Source of the DNA: Verrucomicrobium sp.
GTDB lineage: Bacteria; Verrucomicrobiota; Verrucomicrobiia; Methylacidiphilales; UBA1321
Direction: 5' to 3'
Assembly: GCA_017849585.1 (NCBI GenBank)
Contig: JAFIGT010000021.1
Location: 62,001 to 126,000 of the forward strand
DNA length: 64,000 nucleotides
Part shown: positions 60,984 to 64,000 of the stretch, piece after piece
Numbering within the stretch: the stretch's first letter is position 1
Layout: each line of letters opens with the position of its first letter
Notes under the pieces: model-generated
Databases searched by the model: none
Told to the model about the DNA's origin: nothing
Seen by the model: only the letters and a program-made list of their open reading frames with translations
Program-made: the position numbers and the translations under genes

Positions 60984-61754
60984 CTATTTCTCGCAAGAGT
61001 TTTTCACAATCGCGGTAAAGGAACGGGCATCCAGGCTGGCTCCGCCGACGAGGGCGCCGTCGATGTCAGGCTGGTTGAGGAGTTCCTTGGCGTTCTCGGG
61101 TTTGACGCTGCCGCCGTATTGGATGCGGAGTTTGTCCGAGATGGCTTGGCCGTAGATGTCCTTGAAGATGCCGCGGGCAAAGGCGTGCACTTCCTGGGCT
61201 TGTTCGCCCGTGGCGACTTTGCCGGTGCCGATGGCCCAGACGGGTTCATAGGCGACGACGACTTCGGAGATTTCCTTTTCCTCGAGGCCGCTGATGCCGC
61301 CGCGGATTTGGGTCTCGATGACTTTCTTCCACTGGTTGGATTCGCGTTCGGCGAGGGTTTCACCAATGCAAACGATGGGCTTGAGGGCGGCGCCGAGGGC
61401 GGCTTTGATTTTTTCCGCAACGAGCTTGTCGGTTTCGCCGAAGTACTGACGGCGTTCGGAATGGCCGATGATGACGTAGCGGACGTAGAGGTCGCGCAGC
61501 ATCGAGGCGGAGATTTCACCGGTGTAAGCGCCGCTGGCGGCTTGGTGAAGGTTCTGCGCACCGAGCTTGATGTTCTGCACATCGAGGAGCATTTCGCTTA
61601 CGACGGAGAGGGCGGTGAAGGGAGGGGCGAGGACGATGTCGGCGTCGTCGAACTTGCCGATTTCCAGGATGAGGTCGTGCACGAGCACTTTGGCCTCACT
61701 GGCGGTCTTGTTCATTTTCCAATTGCCGGCGATGATTTTTTTGCGGTATGCCAT
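60984..61754 (-). CDS. tpiA: Triosephosphate isomerase
   Basis: A 256-residue TIM-barrel enzyme that interconverts dihydroxyacetone phosphate and glyceraldehyde 3-phosphate. The catalytic residues are all present: Lys in GNWKMNKT, His in IIGHSERRQYFGE and Glu in YEPVWAIGTGK; the phosphate loop GGSVKPEN is near residue 215. It follows pgk after a 105-base gap that holds a long inverted repeat. Confidence 0.96.
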   Translation of the reverse strand: MAYRKKIIAGNWKMNKTASEAKVLVHDLILEIGKFDDADIVLAPPFTALSVVSEMLLDVQNIKLGAQNLHQAASGAYTGEISASMLRDLYVRYVIIGHSERRQYFGETDKLVAEKIKAALGAALKPIVCIGETLAERESNQWKKVIETQIRGGISGLEEKEISEVVVAYEPVWAIGTGKVATGEQAQEVHAFARGIFKDIYGQAISDKLRIQYGGSVKPENAKELLNQPDIDGALVGGASLDARSFTAIVKNSCEK

Positions 61755-61763
61755 TGTCTTAGC

Positions 61764-61838
61764 AGACGGCAGTAGCTGGCTCGCGATGCTCGCCGCTGGG
61801 GTGTCCAGCGGCGCTTTCGGAAATCCGTACTGTCGTCT
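61764..61838. repeat. Nested inverted repeat between pgk and tpiA
   Basis: Outer arms AGACGGCAGTA (61764-61774) and TACTGTCGTCT (61828-61838) enclose inner arms CGCCGCTGG (61791-61799) and CCAGCGGCG (61805-61813). The inner stem is perfect with a 5-base loop. The outer stem has 11 pairs including one G-U if transcribed as plus strand, but one A-C mismatch on the minus strand, where the surrounding genes lie. The unit of 75 bases looks like a small palindromic element (REP-like or miniature element) rather than a simple terminator. Confidence 0.55.
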
Positions 61839-61859
61839 AATTGAGTTTTTGTTTGGTGA

Positions 61860-63077
<1,218 letters not shown>

Positions 63078-63106
63078 ATATAACCCGGGTAGGTGCGACG
63101 TTCCGG

Positions 63107-64000
<894 letters not shown>

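Overview
The window comes from a Gram-negative bacterium of the Verrucomicrobiota. The evidence is a pseudopilin-like gene cassette of the type named Verru_Chthon (first noticed in Verrucomicrobium and Chthoniobacter), an exosortase with a PEP-CTERM substrate, pseudopilin-type proteins with the H-X9-DG ending, a CsrA/FliW flagellar operon, and LamG-containing catabolic clusters. The order within the phylum cannot be fixed from this window. There is no sign of phage, transposase, integrase or CRISPR; it reads as a chromosomal region with several accessory modules.

Layout. 1-3557: end of a flagellar hook-filament operon (flgN-like, flgK, flgL, fliW, csrA) closed by two hairpins. 3562-6182: a sulfur/persulfide module with an ArsR-type repressor facing a membrane rhodanese and a CoA-disulfide-reductase-like enzyme carrying its own rhodanese domain, separated by overlapping palindromes. 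6202-10953: an RsbW-like ATPase, a small membrane protein behind a good promoter and a candidate leader peptide, a TPR membrane protein, and a divergent exosortase fused to an EpsI-like domain. 11092-14169: an amidohydrolase-SDR-bioF operon. 14400-22027: housekeeping genes (trpE, glgA, RNase R), small membrane proteins and an aldo/keto reductase. 22099-24881: two tandem paralogous exported proteins of unknown function beside tRNA-Pro(CGG).

25793-35103 is a carbohydrate/uronate utilisation region in two convergent arms. The plus arm has a GntR/LacI hybrid regulator, a LamG PEP-CTERM protein, a pseudopilin-like protein, a secreted GH5 glycosidase and an oligogalacturonate-lyase-like beta-propeller. 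The minus arm has an IclR regulator, an SDR, an RraA-family enzyme, a cytoplasmic LamG protein and mannonate dehydratase. Together they suggest capture and cleavage of a uronic-acid-containing polysaccharide outside, and oxidation of uronates through mannonate inside. 35337-40083 holds the B, C and A proteins of a Verru_Chthon cassette, which I read as GspI-, GspJ- and GspK-like minor pseudopilins. 40096-41481 is a lipoamide-dehydrogenase-like flavoprotein that has lost catalytic residues.

41608-53531 is an exopolysaccharide locus: six plus-strand genes (two GT2 enzymes, a GT2-GT4 fusion, a Wzy-like membrane protein, two GT4 enzymes) meet tail-to-tail with a minus-strand export operon (outer-membrane barrel, Wza-like, Wzc-like tyrosine kinase). 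With the exosortase and the PEP-CTERM protein this fits the known link between exosortases and exopolysaccharide in Gram-negative bacteria. 53685-64000: a discoidin-like exported protein, a LysM-NlpC/P60 peptidoglycan hydrolase, oppA-oppB-oppC without the ATPases, and the glycolytic series gap-pgk-tpiA followed by secG, with gap cut by the window end.

Start codons were moved inward from the longest open frame where a signal peptide, ribosome-binding site or overlap with the previous gene argued for it. Functions come from motif recognition by eye; no database search was run.
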